NCBI GenBank assembly: GCA_019448385.1
Contig: JAGTXO010000013.1
Location: 806,001 to 870,000, forward strand
Direction: 5' to 3'
DNA length: 64,000 nt
From: Diacronema lutheri
Lineage: Eukaryota; Haptophyta; Pavlovophyceae; Pavlovales; Pavlovaceae
Part shown: positions 20,801-32,145 of the stretch, piece after piece
Layout: each line of letters starts with the position of its first letter
Numbering within the stretch: the first letter of the stretch is position 1
The notes under the pieces: generated by a model
What the model was told of the DNA's origin: nothing
What the model saw: the letters and a program-made list of their open reading frames with translations, nothing else
Databases searched by the model: none
Translations under genes and position numbers: made by a program

Positions 20801-21680
20801 TGGCGTTGAGGCGCGCGCGCGTTTCGCGCAGGCGCGGCAGACGCACCTTCTCCTCGGGCGCGCAGCCCTCAAACCACGCGGCGAGCTCGGAAAGCGGCGG
20901 GATGGAACCGCCCACGCCGTGGCCGCCGCCGTCCGCGCCGCGCGCACCGCCGCCGGCGCCGCGGCGCGCGCCGCCGTGCGCGACGCGCTCGGCGCGCTCG
21001 GCCGCGCGCTCGGCCGCGCCGCCCACGACGCTGCCGTCCGCCGCGCCCCGCCAATCGCCCTCGAGCAGGATCTGCAGCGACGAGACCGCCGACAGTTCGG
21101 AGAGGGCGGCCGTGCCGCCAAGCGCCGCCGCACACTCCGATGCCGCCGCCGTCACCGCTGCCGACGGGCCGCCGGCCGAGACCGCCGCGCCGCCGCCGTC
21201 GGCGTCGGCGTCTGCGGGCGGCGCGCCACCGTCGGGCCCGCTGTGCAGCTCGACGAGGACGCCGAGCAGCGCCCATGGCCGCACGGCCGCGGCGAGCGCC
21301 TCGCCGCCGCCTCCGTCGGGGCCATCGAGGTCGTCGTCGTCGTCGTCGGGGAGGAGGGGCACAATGGCGTCGGAGAGGAGCTGCGGCACGAGCGAAGAAT
21401 CGTCAGCGGCGACGCAGATGAGCACGAGGTCGATGACGGGCACGGCGCCGAGCTTCACAGGGAGCGCCGCGCCGAGCGAGACCGACACGTTCTCGACGTC
21501 GCGCAGCGCGAGATCGAACGCGCCCGCCGCCGCGTGCGTGCGCGCGCGCTGCAGGTAGAGGCGGGCGTCGTCGGGCACGACGAGCAGCGCCTCGTCGAGC
21601 AGCGCGCGCGCGCGCTGCCGCGCGTCCGCGCCGCGCGCGCGAGCCTCAAAGACGTCGGCGGCGACGACGGACTCGGCAAT

Positions 21681-21744
<64 letters not shown>

Positions 21745-24700
21745 GCGTCGACGTCGACGTCGGCGTCCTCGCGCGCGGACGCGGCCGTGTCGCCGTCGGC
21801 GGCCCACGAGCGTGCGGCGTGGCAGCGCCGCGGCGGTTGCAGCGGCGGCGTGGCCGAGTCCGCGGCGTCGGCCTCCGCGTCGGCGTCCATCGCAGCGGTG
21901 AGCTCGGCGGCGGTGGTGCGCACAACGGCAGCGACGAGCTGCTCGCGCCCGCGCGCCGTCTGGACGACCGACTCCTTGGCGTGCGGCGGGTGGCAGCCAA
22001 GAAGGCCGGCCTCGGAGAGGCGCAGCGCGTCCTCCGCTGCACCCGCGGAAGGCGCATCAACCCACGCCCAAGCGCTCGCACGCAGCAGCGCGCACGGCGT
22101 CGGGCGCGCGCGCTCGCGCGCCGCGCGTCTCGCCGCGTCGAGCGCGGCGCCGAGCACGGCGGGCGTGAGGCCTGAAGCAGGCACGTCCCACAGCGCGCTC
22201 GCGCCGCCGGGCGGCAACGAGCCGCTCGACAGCGGCAACGTCGTCGGCGGTTCGGACGGCGGCGCACCCGCCCCGCCTGCGCGCTCGCCGCCCGCGCGCG
22301 CGAGCGCGGCAACGGGCGACGCAGGGTCGACGGGCGGCGCGCGCTCGGGGAAGCGCGCCTCGTCGAAAAGCGCGCCAAACAGCCGATCGCACGCGGCGCA
22401 TACGTCGGCGAGCGCGCGCGCGCCCGCGCCGACACCGAGCGCATCGCCGCCATGGATCGGCTCAGCCGTTGAGTGAACGTTGCTGGGCGCAGCGGGCGGC
22501 GTGCCGTGCGCGCCGCCGGCCGGCTCGCGCTGCGCCGCGCGCGTTGCGCGCACGGCGCGCTGCACGCGCGCGCCCGCGCGGTGCCCGCGCGGCCGCTTGG
22601 CGCCGCCCTCGCCGCCGCTGCCGGCAGCGCGCGCCTCGCCGCCGCCAGCGACGGCCGCGCTCGCGCCGCCGGGCGCGCCGCCGGCGTGGAGGCCACGAAG
22701 CGCGCCGGCAGCGGACGTGGCGTGCCTCGACACAGCGACGCACAGGTCAGCGTCATCAACGAGCGAGTCAGTGAGCGCCATCGCGTCGGCGAGTACGCCG
22801 CCGATGTCGCGACTCGTGAGCGGCACGCCGGCGGCGGCCGCGAACGCGCGCCGCGCCGCGCGGCCTTCGCGCCCCGAGCCTCCGAGCGCGTCTGCGTACA
22901 CGCGCCACTGCCGCGCGCCCGGCGCGCCGCGCGCGCGCGCCGCGCCGTCGGCGGCGCGCAGCGCGGCGCACAGCGCGGCGTGCACGGCGAGCACGTTCGC
23001 CTCGATCAGCGCGGCGGCGAGCACGCGCGGCAGGTGCGCGTGCGAGTGAGGCTGCAGCGCGCGCAGCCGCGGCCAGACGGCGTCGGCGACACCGCCGGCG
23101 CGCGCCCACATGGCCGGCGTGCAGATGCGGCCGGCCGAGCCGTGCAGCCGACCGACAGCAGCGTGAATCTCGCGCCGGGCCGCTGAGCGCACAGCCTCGC
23201 CCGCGAGCGCATCGACGAGCTCGGACGGCACGTGCGACGCGCCGCGCGCGTGCAGCGTGCGTAGCGCCGCCTTCTCGACCGCCTCGGCCGGGCCCGGGTC
23301 GGCGGGCGCTGACGCGAGCGCCGTTACGCGCTCGAGCTCGAAACGGTCAAAGCGGAGGATTGCGCCGTGGATGAGCGACGCGGCGGACGCGGCGGACGCC
23401 GACGCGCGCGCGCCGTCCGCGCCCTCGTCATCCGCGCCCGCGAGCAGTGCGACACCGCTCTCGACCTCGGCGCCGAGCACGCGACCACTCGCGCCGCTCG
23501 CGCGCGCGCCGCCGCCGCCACCGCCGCCGGCCGCGTGAGCGCCGAGCGCGTCGCAGAGCTGCGCGAGAAGCATGCCAACGAGAGGCGCGAGCGCGAGCGC
23601 GCGGCTGGTCAGACGCAGCCACCACGCGCAGCGCGCAACGCGACGCAGCACGAAGCGCAGCCGCGCGTCCGACAGAGCGAGCGAGAAGGCGTCAGCCATG
23701 GCACCGGCCGACAAGGCGACGCCGACACGCGCCTCGAGCAGCCCGGCGGCGGACGGCGAGGCGAGGAGCGACGCGGAGAGCCAGCGGCCAGCGAAGACCG
23801 TGCCGAGCACCGAGCGGATGGCCGCCGCGTTGTGCTCGAGCAGCGCGTTGGTCCACAACTCGTCGACCTACGCGGAGGTGATTAGGCGACGCGATGCGGC
23901 GGGGGCGGGCGGGTGGGCGGGCGGGCGGGCGGGCAAAGGCGAGGGGGGGGGGGGTGGCGCGCGCAGCCGACGGCCAAGCAAGGCGCGTGCACGCATCGCA
24001 CGATGCGCGCGCGCCCGCCGCTCGGCGCGCCGCTGCTCGACACGTCACCGCACGCCGCACGCCTCGCCGCGCACCTGGTGGTGCTCGTGAAGGAGAAGCA
24101 CGTCGACAACCTGCTTCCACGAGAGGAGCGTCAGATCGTCGCAGCCGGCGGAGGGCGCGGCGTGGCCCTGCGTGATATTGTTGACGCACGCGCGCACGAG
24201 CCGTACAGCCTCCTCCCACCACGTGTGCCACCGCACAGCCGACCCGATGAACGGCGCGTCGCTCTCGACCGCGCCGCCGCCGACGCCCTCGCGCGCCGGC
24301 GCGCTCGCGTGCGCGCCGGCGGCGAGTGCGATGGCGTCGAGCTCGTGCCGAGCGGCAGCCGATCGGATGGCGTCGGAGCACAGCTGCTCGCGCAACGCGA
24401 CGCGCAGCAGCCGGCAGACGGACCAGAGGTTGTGCTTCTCCGTCGCAGCGCAGATGGCGGCACCCAGCGTCACAGATGGCGATGGTGATGCGGTCGCGCC
24501 CGCGCCGCCCGTCGCGCCCGCGGCCGCGACGGCGAGCATGACCGACGCGGCGTGCGTCGCGCCGCGCCCACCGCCGCCATCGTCAACGCCAACGGGCGGC
24601 GCGCTCGGCACGAGCGCGCCGGCGCACGCGCGCGACACCATGGCGTCGAGCGCGGCGGCCCGCTCGCGCGCGACGGCCACGTCCCAGACCTGCGCGACCT

Positions 24701-26812
24701 CGTCCGAGTCAAGACCGACGCCAAGCGCGTTGCGCAGGCCCGCGTCGCCGCCCCAGACGCGCGCCGCGCGCGCCAGCTCGAGGCTCTCGCTCGCGCGCAG
24801 CTCGATCACGCCGTCGCGCTCGGCGGCGGCGATCGCGCGCGCGCTGCCGCCGCCGCCGCCGTTCGCGACGAGATCGGCCGAGATCGCCTCGGTGGCCGCG
24901 GCGGCGGCGCCGTCCTCGGAGGCGCCCGCCTTGAGCGCGCGCGCGGCGGCGGAGGCGGCGGAGGCGGCCGCGTCGACGAGCGCCGCCGCCGTGCGCGGCG
25001 GAGACACGAGCCGCCCCTCGGCGCGCAGCTGCGCGAGCGACGCCTGCACGCACTCGGCATTGTACGCGCGCAGCGTCAGCGCGAGCGGCATCTCGAGCGC
25101 GCCGCCGTCGTCGAAGCCGGCGGACTCAAAGAGCGAGAGCAAACGATCGCGCAACGCCGATTCCCACAGCGAGTGACTGACGAGCCGACCGCCGAGCACA
25201 ACCTGCAACGCTGATCGCACGCACGCCGCGTACCGCGCCACCTCGAGGTCGTCCGTCGCGACCGCCGCGAGCGGCGAATGGAGCGGCCATGCGAGCAGAA
25301 GCTGCAGATGGGTCAATGCGGGCGCGCGTCCTCCGCCCGCCGCGCCGCTGGCGCTGCTGCTGCCCGCGGCGGCGGCGCCGAGGGGGCCAGGACAGAGCTC
25401 AGTCTGAAAGTCCGGGAACTCGCCAACCACGTCAATCACGTCCTCAACCGCCTGCCAGAGCTCGTCGACCTCGCGGCACACCGACGCGACGGTCGAAGCG
25501 ATCGCCGACGCATCGGCTGAGACGGCAGCGCCGCCATCGCCGCCATCGCCGCAACCGCCCGAGCCCGAGCCGCCGCCGCCGGAGCCGCTGGTGCTACCGC
25601 CGCCGTCGGCGCCGCCGCCGGCGGCGGCGCGCGCGGCCGACGCGCTCGAGCCGCTCGGCGCGCCCGCACCGCCGCTCGCGCCGCCGCCGCCGTCGGCCGC
25701 TCCTCCGCCACGCGAGGCGCCGCGCACGCCCGCGCCGCCTTTTGCCACCTTGCCGCTGCCGCCGGCGCACGCAGTGGCGGGCAGCAGCAGCGTTGTGTAC
25801 GCGCATTCGGCGCCCGAGACGCTCTCGTGCTCGGTCGCGTGCGCGCTGCCGCCCTCGCTCGAGCCGCCGCCGCCGCCACTGCCGCCCCGGGCCGAGGCGG
25901 CCGCGGCCGTGCAGCCGCAGCCGCCCGTTTTGAGCGCATGGGCGACGGACTGTGCGGCGGAGATGACGGACTGCAGCTCGGCGCCAGAGATCTGCAGGTC
26001 AGTGAGCTGCTCGGAGAGCGTGATGTCCAGCTCGCTCAGCCCGAGGACCGTCGCTGACGACGACGACGACGGCCCGCCGCGCGACGAGCCGCCACCGCTC
26101 CGAGCGCTCAGGCCGCCGCCCGCCGAGCCGCCGACGGGCACGTGCAGGGGGCCGGAGCTCGCGGCTGAGACGGCGGCGCGCAGGTTCTGCAGCAGCGCGC
26201 ACGTCGCCTCGGAGACGAGCACACGACAGTCGGCGGTGGCAAACTCGCCCGCGCCGCCAAAGCTGCCGCCACCACCGCCGCCGCCGCCGCCACCGCGGCT
26301 GAGCGCGACCGGGTCAGCGCGCGCGGCTTTTGTGGACGCGCCGCTCGCGCATGCCGAGGAACCGGCGGCGCCGGCGTTCGAGCCGAGCGTGCCACTCGAC
26401 GCAGTCGGGTGCGCCCCGCTGTGCTGCTGCATGTGCTGCATGTTGTGCGCGACGCGCAGGAGCGCGGCTTGCAGCAGGTCCTGCAGCTCTGCCGCGCTCC
26501 GATCGGGGAGGCCGCCGCTGCCTGCGCGCGCGCAAGCGCGCGCGCGCGCGCGCACGCGGGGCGCGGGCAGGTAGGACAGATGAGGCGCTGCACGATGCCC
26601 TGACCGCCCACGAGTGCGCGCGCTGCGTGCGCGCACCCACGCGCCGGCCGCGCGCGGCGCAAAGGGCGCGCGCGTGGCGCGGCATGCGCGACATGCCGCG
26701 CGAGCGCGCGCGCCGGAGGCGTGGTGCGACACGCGAGCGGCCGTGGCGTACGCGTAGCGCGGATCAGCGCGCGCCCTGCGCGCCGCGCCGCACCATCTCG
26801 CCGTGCCGACAT
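15179..26812 (-). CDS. Giant low-complexity protein (about 3,400 aa), unknown function
   Basis: Exons on the minus strand: 24075-26521, 20847-23867, 19979-20625, 19546-19660, 16886-19400 and 15179-16638, plus unresolved 5' exon(s), perhaps from ATG 26812. All five internal junctions agree in phase (0, 0, 2, 0, 1) and all donors begin GTGCG, which argues for one gene. Recognisable parts are few: a TPR-like pair (RALLDEALLVVPDDARLYL...AFDLALRDVENV), a run of 21 Asp just before it, helical segments in exon 24075-26521, polyglutamine (13 Gln near 17598-17636, then AQQQ repeats), and a C-terminal Gly/Ala/Pro/Gln-rich half ending in His/Gly-rich sequence. It could be a scaffold or condensate-forming regulator. 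The second half is disordered. A split into two or more genes is possible where low-complexity exons were joined only by phase. Confidence 0.5.
16685..16712. repeat. Intronic G homopolymer (C on sense strand)
   Basis: A near-continuous G run on the plus strand lies in intron 16639-16885 of the giant minus-strand gene, so it reads as C on the sense strand. It belongs to a window-wide class of homopolymer tracts confined to introns. Confidence 0.85.
17598..17636 (-). repeat. (CAG)13 polyglutamine-coding repeat
   Basis: Thirteen pure CTG triplets on the plus strand encode 13 glutamines in the giant protein. Near 17245-17312 further CTG/CGC triplets encode AQQQ repeats. Pure triplets are prone to length change. 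Confidence 0.9.
19876..19963. repeat. 15-bp tandem repeat, about 5.8 copies, in an intron
   Basis: The unit TGTCCATCGCGCGGG is repeated without mismatch inside intron 19661-19978 of the giant gene. The period is a multiple of three, so the minus frame reads MDTRA repeatedly, but splice phases place it in an intron. Confidence 0.85.
20671..20774. repeat. 29-bp tandem repeat, about 3.5 copies, in an intron
   Basis: Units contain CGTCGCCATCGTGTCAGGCG followed by TGACCTCCG. The array lies in intron 20626-20846 of the giant gene. Each unit holds an AG/GTCACG potential donor on the minus strand. Confidence 0.85.
21681..21743 (-). repeat. (GAC)21 polyaspartate-coding repeat
   Basis: Twenty-one pure GTC triplets on the plus strand encode 21 aspartates in the giant protein, followed by mixed Asp/Val codons. 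It sits between two folded-looking segments and is probably an acidic linker. Confidence 0.9.
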
Positions 26813-26859
26813 AGCACTTCGCTCTTGACAGCTGCTTTCACTCCCCGCTCGCGAGCGCC

Positions 26860-29310
26860 ATGCCCCTAGCGCGACGCAGAGGCTGTCCGGCTAAAAAAGG
26901 AGTCCAGCTGGAATTCGACCGCCCACGGCCGCGTGGGAGACCGCGTCGCCGCGAGCCGCGGCGCCATGTCCGTCCTCTCGGCACGCGCGCGCGCGTGCGT
27001 GCGCCGCGCGGCCCGAGCGCCGCGCGCATGGGCGCCGCGCCAGCGCGCACCCCGCCGTGCGCGCTCGCCGCGCGCACCGAGCGTGCGCTGATGCGGCCGG
27101 GAGCCGTTCGACGCCGTCGCGTCGCGCCGCGCTCGCGATCGCCTCGCGCCGCGCAGGTGAGCGGCGGCAATCTGGCAAAGCACCGGGCGGCGTTCTCGGC
27201 GGACGGCTCGCTTTTCATGTGCCCGTCCGCCTCGCACGTCAAGCTCTTCTCCGCGCGCACGGGCGAGGAGCTCGGCACGCTCTCTGGGCACTCGGCCGAG
27301 GTCACCGCCGTCGTCGCCTCGCCCGTCTCGTCGCAGCAGGCGCTGACCGCGTCGCTCGATGGGACGCTGGGCGCATGGGATCTCTCCGACGGCGCGATGC
27401 TCCAACGCTTCGACCTCGGCGCGCCCATCCACGCGCTGCACGTGCAGCACGGCCGGACGGACTCGGCCCTCGTCGTCGTTGCGTCGTCGGCTGACGCGGG
27501 CGGCGGCGGAGACAGTGCGCATCTCGAGCTCAAGCTGCGCACCGCGTCGCTCGAGAGCCGCGGTGGTCGGCTCATCGGCGTGACGCTCGCGCCGCCTCCG
27601 ACCAAGAAGCGCCTCGCCAAGCTGAGGCGCGCGCACACGGCAGCGGGCGCAGCGGCTGGCGGTGGGGCGGCCGAGGGCGGCGGCGCGTCGCTGCTCACGA
27701 AGCGCCTCGGCGCCGACGCGCCTATCGCCTCAGCGACCATTGGCGGCGTGCCCGTGTACGCGGCGCGCGCGACGTCCGACGACCGCTCCGTGCGCGTGTG
27801 CAACGGCGCCACCGGCGAGACCGTAACGGTCAGCGCGGAGGCGAGCGTGCACTGCGTCGCGCTGCACCCGACGGAGCTCGCGGTCGCGCTGGGCGATGGC
27901 GATGGCGTCGTCACCGTGTGGACGCTCGGCAGCAGCGCAGCCTCCACTGACGCGGCGGCAGCGGCGAGCGGCGCGCCGCCCGTCGCAAGCGGGGCGGGCG
28001 GCAGGGACGGCGGCGGTGTCAGAAGCGGCAGCGATGGCGGGACACTCTCGCTGCGCGGGCGGCCGGTTCGGACGCTCAAGCACTGGCACGCGTCTGCGGT
28101 GGGCGCGCTCGCGTACACGCCCGATGGCCTCAACCTCCTCTCCGCCGGCGCCGAGTGCGCGCTCGTCGTGTGGAGCGCGCGCGGCGGCCCCGCCGAGCGG
28201 CGGATCGTGCCGAGGCTCGGCGCGCCGATTGTATCCATCGCCGTCGCGGCGGACGGCTCGTCGTACGCGCTCTCGTGCGCGGACAACTGCGTGCGCGTCG
28301 TCTCGGCCGCCTCGCTCGAGCTCGTCTGCGCGGGCCGCGGCCTCCAGCCCGCCGCGCCCGCCGGCCGAGCGCTCGCGCTCGACGGCCGTCGCGCGGAACT
28401 TGTCCTGCCCGTCCGGAGCGCGCCGGGTACCTTGCAGTTTTGGGCGCTGGGCGAGGCTCGGCACGCGCGTACGCTGTGCGTCGCCGAAGCCAACGCTGGC
28501 GCGCTCCTGCCCATGCAGGAGAGCTCAGTCGCGCGCGCGCAGCGCGCGGCGCGGCGCGCGGGCGCGCGCGCAGCAGCGGGCGGCGCACCCGCCGGCGCAG
28601 GCGCAGGCGTCGGCGGAGGGAGGGCGCCCGTGTGCGCTGTGGTTTTTGTCGGCTTTACCGCCGACTGCAACGCGCTCGTCACCGTCGAGCTCCGGCCGGA
28701 CGCCGAGCTCGCAATGGCGACGGCGCTCAAATTCTGGACTGCAACTGACAGTCGCGAGGCGGGCGGGAGCGGCAGCACAAGCGGCGGAGGCGGAGGCGGC
28801 GGCGGTGGCGGCGCGGGCGCGGCGGCGGCGGCTGTCGCTTCGGCGCGCGGCGCCGTGGCTGCGGCGAGCTCGGGCTGGCTGCTGCACACGCGCGTCGACA
28901 GCCCGCACGAGCGCGAGGTGACGGCGCTTGCGTGCTCGCCCTACGGCGGCGCGCGGCTCGCAGCGACGACCGGACGGGACGGTGCCCTCAAGCTGTGGCA
29001 GTGGAGCGCGGGCGCGGCGGGCGCGGCGGGCGCGGGCGGACCAGCCGGTGCCAGCAATGGCGGGCGCTGGTCATGTCTCGCCGTCGGCGGCTATCGGCAG
29101 CAGGAGCTTCTCGACGCGGCCTTCTCGGCAGACGGGTCCGTGCTCGCTGTGCTCTGCGCGACGTGCGTCACGCTCTGGGAGCCGCACAGCTGCGAGCTAC
29201 TGCGCGTGCTCGCGGGCAGCGGCGGGTCGGGCGGCGCGCTCGGCCGCTCGGGCTTCACCGCTCTGCTCCTCGGCGGTGCGGCGGCTGTTGCTCCGCGCAC
29301 GCGCGCGGCG

Positions 29311-29341
<31 letters not shown>

Positions 29342-31735
29342 GCGGCGGCGACGGCTTCGGCGCGCTCGGTAGCGCGGCCGGGTCGTTGGCCGGCTTTGCG
29401 GAGGTGTCGATCGCGCTGGCATACGGCGCGCACGGCGTGACCGTCTGGGACCTCTCAACTGGCCTCGTCCTCGAGGAGTTTGAGCTGAGTGTCGTAACGG
29501 CTGCGGCCGATTCGTCTACTGGTGAGGTGCTCGTGTGCGCCGCGCTGCGCACAGACGCGGAGGACGAGCAGCAGCCCGCGCGGCTGGACGCGGCGGCGGG
29601 CGTTGTGACGGCCATGGGCCAGGGCGTGCCAAGCGCGGCGGCCGCAGCTGGCGGTTACGCAGCGGTGATGGGCGGCGCGCGCGGCGGCAAAGGCGGCGGG
29701 TCGAGTGTGAAGGCCGTGCCGGCGGCTCGGCGCGTGACCGCGCTCTTGAGGCTGCGCGCGATGCCGAGCGGTGCCTTGGGCGCGAGCGGCGTGCACGCCG
29801 CCGGCGCGCACGCTTTGGCCGACAGCGGCGCGGGCGGGCGGCCGCTCGTGCTTCCTGTCGGTGCATGGGCGCTGCCCCCTGGCCTCGTGCCCGCGGCGCT
29901 CACCTTCCAGCCCGAGGGCGGCGTTCGCGACGGCGCGGACGGCGGCGTGGGTGTGCTTCTCCTCTCCACCGCTGGCGAGCTCTGGCAGCTGCAACTGCAG
30001 CAGCACGGCGTAACCGCTGAGGGCGCGGGCGGAGGCGGCGCCACGGGCGAGCGCGCGGGCGCGGGCACGCTGGGCAAGAAGGGCAGGCGGTTGCTGCTGC
30101 CGCCGCGCGCGCGCGGCGGCAGCGGGAGCGTGGCGGCGCGCCAGCTCGCCAGCGGCGCGCAGTCCGGCCAGTCCGGCCCCGTCTCCGCGTTTGCGCGCGC
30201 GTTTCGCGCGGCTGACAGCGCAGGCGCCGCGGCTGGCGATCCGGCGCGCGCCGCCGCGATGGAAGCGGGCAAAAGCGACGGCAATGGCGCGGGCTCGAGC
30301 GGCGTGGCGCGCTGGATCGCGCGCACGTTTGGAGAAGCACCCGCGCATTCGTTGCCGCCTCTCACCAGAGTGCGCTGCACTGTCGGCCCAACGCACGCGC
30401 CCGCCTGCGCTGGCCGTGCGCGCGCGCGCGACGCCCGTGACGCCGTGCGATGCCCCGCGCAACCTACCCCGCCCCCCCCCGCCCTTGCCGCCCCCTGCCG
30501 CGCAGCTCTTCGAGTCCTTCGCCCAGATCGCGTGCAGCCCGGCCGCGAGCGCGCCGCCACCGGTTGGGGCTGGCGGCGCAGGGCGGCCGGACGACAAAGG
30601 CGGCGGCATCGCCGCGCGTGCCGCCGCGGCAGCCGCGCGCGCGCGCACCCCCGACAGTACGTCGCGTGCGATAGAGATGGATGCGTTTGAGGATGGCGTC
30701 GTCGGCGCGCAGCACAAGCGTTCCCGACCCGCGGCCACAGCCGACGACGAGATTGGCGGCTGGGCGCGCTGGGCGAAGGCCGCGCCCACTCCACCACCGG
30801 ACGACTGGGCCGCGGTCTGCGCCATTGTCGGAGATGTCCGAGATGGCGTGCCGGACGGCGAGGCAGCGCTGTCGGACGATGAGGCCGATGCGCGCGCGCG
30901 AGAGGGCGATGGCGGTGCGCGCCAGTCCGCGAAGCGAGCCAAGGTTGGTGGCGCGCGGCGCGGCGCAGCAGCCGACGCGGCTGGCGAGCAGACACTCGCA
31001 GCTTGGCGGTGGTGGGATGCAAGCGCGGCGCTGCCAACGGCCGCATCGGACGCCCTTGCTGCGCTTGAGCCTGCCGTGCCGATGCCGATGCCGATTCCCG
31101 CGGACCAGCCGGCGGCGGTGTCGCCGGCGGCACCAGCGCATCGCGTGGCGAGCGCCGCGGCACTCACGCCGGCCACTACAGGCGCCGCCCGCGCTCGCGC
31201 GCCGAACGGACGGGCAGCGCCCGAGGCGGTGGCGTCCGCTGAGCCCGAGCCGCCGCACAGCGCACCCGCGCCTGCGCTCGCGCCCGCTGACGCCGCACCC
31301 GACGCTGCGCCCATCGCTGCGAGTGATGGCTCGGACACGACCGGTGGAGGGGACGTGCCGAGCCCGGCGATTGCAAACGGCGTCACAGCGAGCGGCGGAG
31401 GGCGGCGCAGCCGCTCAAATGGCAAGCCGGCCGCCGTCGATACATCGGCTGCGCTCGCGCCGGCCTCTATCCCACGGCTCCCCGCGTCGGCGAGACGCGG
31501 CGGCACGGCCGCGAGTTCTGCGCCCGAGGCGCCTGCAACCCGCGAAACGGCAAAGTCCGCGGCGAGGGGAGCGGCCGCCATCGTTGCTGCGGCTGCAAAC
31601 GCGACACCCGCCGCGAAGCCGGCGCCACCTACCGCGACGCCGTCGCAGGCCGAGACGCCGGCTCAGAACGGCCCATCGCCGCCGGGCGTCAAGACGCGCG
31701 CAACGCGCGCGGCGCGCACGCCGCGCGCGGCGTGA
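26860..31735 (+). CDS. WDR75: WDR75/Utp17-like WD40 protein of the SSU processome
   Basis: Join 26860-26994, 27157-30369 and 30506-31735, about 1,525 aa. WDR75 (yeast Nan1/Utp17) belongs to the t-UTP subcomplex, which links rDNA transcription to early pre-18S processing in the nucleolus. The N-terminal repeats match: HRAAFSADGSLFMC, VKLFSARTGEELGTLSGH, ASLDGTLGAWDLSDG, VHCVALHPTELAVALGDGDG, HWHASAVGALAYTPDGLNLL, and RLGAPIVSIAVAADGSSY. A second propeller follows (VTALACSPYGGARLAATTGR, AAFSADGSVLAVLC). The exon 3 junction gives LPPLTR-LFESFAQ, matching the family's LPPxxxL...F ending, then an acidic Ala-rich tail of ~370 residues. Large Gly/Ala inserts make it nearly twice animal length. The first exon (45 basic residues) is the least certain part. 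Confidence 0.8.
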
Positions 31736-32145
31736 GCTCATGGCAGTCTCGTCCGAATAGAGACGGTCGAGTGTCGCGCAGCTGGCCGAGCGCCGCGAAC
31801 GCCCGGGCCGCACGCGCCGCGAACGCCGGCCGCACGGCCAACGTCGTGGCGACCCGCGACCGCTTGCGCGCGCGCCCATGCCAGTTTCGCCATCGCCCCT
31901 GCGGTCCTGCCGCACTCCGACGAGCGCGCCACCTGCGAGCGCGCCGCCCTCACGGGAATGGCGTGCCCTTGTGCACGCATGGCGTTGATGAGCGCTGTCC
32001 GCATGGCGTTGATGAGCGGAGATAAAACGTGCCAAGCGCTTGTCGACTGAACAAACACTGACTGAGCAAAACGACGTACAAACGGCGGCCGTGGGCGCGA
32101 GATCGGACGAACGAGCCGGCGCGAGTGGCCGCCGCGCGCTTGGCC
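31736..32145. other. Intergenic region with a short direct repeat
   Basis: No gene is supported. CGCATGGCGTTGATGAGCG occurs twice, at 31976-31994 and 32000-32018. The sequence around 32019-32080 (GATAAAACG, AACAAACACTGACTGAGC) is AT-richer and likely carries the promoter of the JmjC gene; no clear TATA box. Confidence 0.4.

Noticed and set aside
20848-23866. Plus-strand ORF with a run of Val-encoding GTC triplets
   Set aside because: The same triplets encode Asp in the long minus frame, which shows TPR-like sequence and agrees in phase with its neighbouring exons.
26838-31581. Minus-strand ORFs of about 680 and 710 codons opposite WDR75
   Set aside because: The plus strand shows clear WD40 motifs in order. 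The antisense frames have no domains and arise from GC-rich third positions.
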